In this document: positions 6,373-7,396 of the stretch, one piece after another
How positions within the stretch are numbered: the first letter of the stretch is position 1
Layout: each line of letters starts with the position of its first letter
NCBI GenBank assembly: GCA_903924005.1
Contig: CAIXZV010000541.1
Coordinates: 1-7,396 of the forward strand
From: an uncultured Chloroflexota bacterium
GTDB lineage: Bacteria; Chloroflexota; Limnocylindria; Limnocylindrales; CSP1-4
Length of the DNA stretch: 7,396 nt
Reading direction: 5' to 3'
Notes under the pieces: generated by a model
The model's database searches: none
What the model was told of the DNA's origin: nothing
The model's input: the letters and a program-made list of their open reading frames with translations, nothing else
Program-made: the position numbers and the translations under genes

Positions 6373-6424
6373 GCCCGTGGGCCACATCCCGCGCCCGCGG
6401 CGTTCCCTCTTCACGCCATCAACC

Positions 6425-6439
6425 GCGGCCCTGCGCCGC
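6425..6439 (+). other. Small GC hairpin in the sufB leader
   Basis: GCGGC-CCTGC-GCCGC can fold into a 5-bp stem with a 5-nt loop. It ends two bases before the GGAG ribosome binding site (6442-6445) of sufB. It could modulate translation, but so short a GC stem can arise by chance in DNA this GC-rich. Confidence 0.3.
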
Positions 6440-6450
6440 ACGGAGCTGCG

Positions 6451-7396
6451 ATGACCTCCACTCGAGACCTCGTCAAGGACGAGCGCGACCAGTACGCGTT
6501 CCACGACGACATTGTCTATCTCGCCCAGACCAAGCGCGGTCTGACGCGAGAGACCGTTGAGGAGATCAGCGCCTTCAAGAAAGAGCCGGACTGGATGCTC
6601 CAGTTCCGTCTGCGCGCCTACGACCACTTTGTCGCACGCCCGATGCCCGCGTGGGGCGGCGCGCTCAGCACCATCGACCTCGACAAGATCGTCTACTACC
6701 GCAAGCCATCCGAGCGCGAAGAGAAGTCCTGGGATGACGTCCCGGAGAAGATCAAGGCGACGTTTGAGAAGCTGGGCATCCCCGAGGCGGAACGCAAGTT
6801 TCTTGCGGGCGTTGGCGCGCAGTACGACTCCGAGGTGGTGTACCACTCGGTCCGTGAGGAGCTGACCAAGATTGGCGTGGTCTTCATGGGCACCGACCAG
6901 GCCATGAAGGAGCACCCGGAGATCTTCCGCAAGTACTTCGGCACCATCGTCCCGCCGGAGGACAACAAGTTTGCCGCGCTCAACAGCGCGGTCTGGTCCG
7001 GCGGGTCGTTTGTCTACGTGCCCAAGGGCGTCGAGGTCCCGCTCCCGCTGCAGGCCTACTTCCGCATCAACGGCGAGAACACCGGCCAGTTTGAGCGAAC
7101 GCTCATCGTTGTGGACGAGGGCGCCAAGGTTCACTACATCGAGGGCTGCACCGCGCCCATCTACGCCACGGACTCGCTCCACGCAGCCGTGGTTGAGGTT
7201 GTGGCGCTGGCGGGCTCGAAGGTCCGCTACACCACCATCCAGAACTGGTCCAACGACGTCTACAACCTCGTGACCAAGCGGGCCCACGCGCACGCGAACA
7301 GCACCGTGGAGTGGGTGGACGCAAACACCGGCTCCCGCCTGACGATGAAGTACCCGGCGATCTACCTCGTGGGCGAAGGCGCCTCCGCCGAGGTCA
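6451..7396 (+). CDS. sufB: SufB, Fe-S cluster assembly scaffold (3' end beyond the window)
   Basis: SufB is the cytosolic scaffold subunit of the SufBCD complex, on which iron-sulfur clusters are built with sulfur delivered by SufS and its partner. The first 315 codons of about 470 are present. Clear family blocks are KKEPDWMLQFRLRAYDHF (about residues 43-60), YYRKPSEREEKSWDDVP, FRKYFGTIVPPEDNKFAALN, VWSGGSFVYVPKGVEVPLPL (from 181), and GQFERTLIVVDEGAKVHYIEGCTAP. Cys233 in the last block is the conserved cysteine corresponding to Cys254 of E. coli SufB, implicated in sulfur acceptance. The ATG at 6451 has GGAG five bases upstream. It is probably the first gene of a suf operon, with sufD, sufC and sufS expected beyond the right edge. 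It is transcribed away from the phosphodiesterase gene, from its own promoter. Confidence 0.97.
   Translation, partial: MTSTRDLVKDERDQYAFHDDIVYLAQTKRGLTRETVEEISAFKKEPDWMLQFRLRAYDHFVARPMPAWGGALSTIDLDKIVYYRKPSEREEKSWDDVPEKIKATFEKLGIPEAERKFLAGVGAQYDSEVVYHSVREELTKIGVVFMGTDQAMKEHPEIFRKYFGTIVPPEDNKFAALNSAVWSGGSFVYVPKGVEVPLPLQAYFRINGENTGQFERTLIVVDEGAKVHYIEGCTAPIYATDSLHAAVVEVVALAGSKVRYTTIQNWSNDVYNLVTKRAHAHANSTVEWVDANTGSRLTMKYPAIYLVGEGASAEV

Noticed and set aside
6370..7293. Long minus-strand open frame (307 codons) antisense to sufB
   Set aside because: It mirrors sufB, whose family blocks are unmistakable on the plus strand. The antisense translation has no recognisable domain; long antisense frames are common in GC-rich DNA.

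Overview
The window is GC-rich and gene-dense, with GTG starts, short intergenic gaps and Ala/Arg/Asp/Gly-rich proteins. This fits a high-GC actinobacterium or a high-GC Chloroflexota lineage. The sequence alone does not settle which, and no rRNA, tRNA, mobile element or CRISPR array is visible. Six protein genes are supported; the two at the window edges are incomplete.

Left part (1-1580, minus strand): the N-terminal 312 codons of an RND-type efflux permease lie 41 bp downstream of a MarR-family regulator gene, as a likely regulator-transporter operon. The permease carries a roughly 40-residue Ala/Pro/Ser linker encoded by 18-bp repeats. The MarR gene probably starts upstream of its first ATG, at an ATC codon behind a strong Shine-Dalgarno sequence. 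A small palindrome upstream is a candidate operator.

Middle part (1581-4096, plus strand): a winged-helix protein of the AlkX/YcaQ DNA-crosslink glycosylase family carries a Gln-Phe-Asp motif. It is followed 10 bp later by an Eis-family N-acetyltransferase. The Eis gene is split by a one-base frameshift, most simply one extra G in a G5 run. The reading frame is otherwise intact up to the family's characteristic C-terminal Phe. Efflux, DNA-adduct repair and drug acetylation side by side suggest, as inference only, a small chemical-defence neighbourhood.

Right part (4093-7396): a minus-strand gene encodes a four-helix membrane domain resembling the holin superfamily IV fold, fused to an alkaline-phosphatase-superfamily phosphodiesterase with its metal-binding residues intact. 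Its stop codon overlaps that of the Eis gene inside one CTAG. Divergent from it, across a 183-bp intergenic region, is sufB, cut by the window end and presumably the first gene of a suf Fe-S assembly operon. sufB has a near-consensus promoter whose -10 box lies within a 9-bp-arm inverted repeat.

Three genes (AlkX-like, Eis-like, phosphodiesterase) lack a well-placed Shine-Dalgarno sequence and instead have TA(G/C)CAT 6-7 bp before the start codon. This geometry predicts leaderless transcripts. I found no convincing new multi-gene system. The best leads are the Eis frameshift, the suf operator-like repeat, the leaderless signature and the MarR start.
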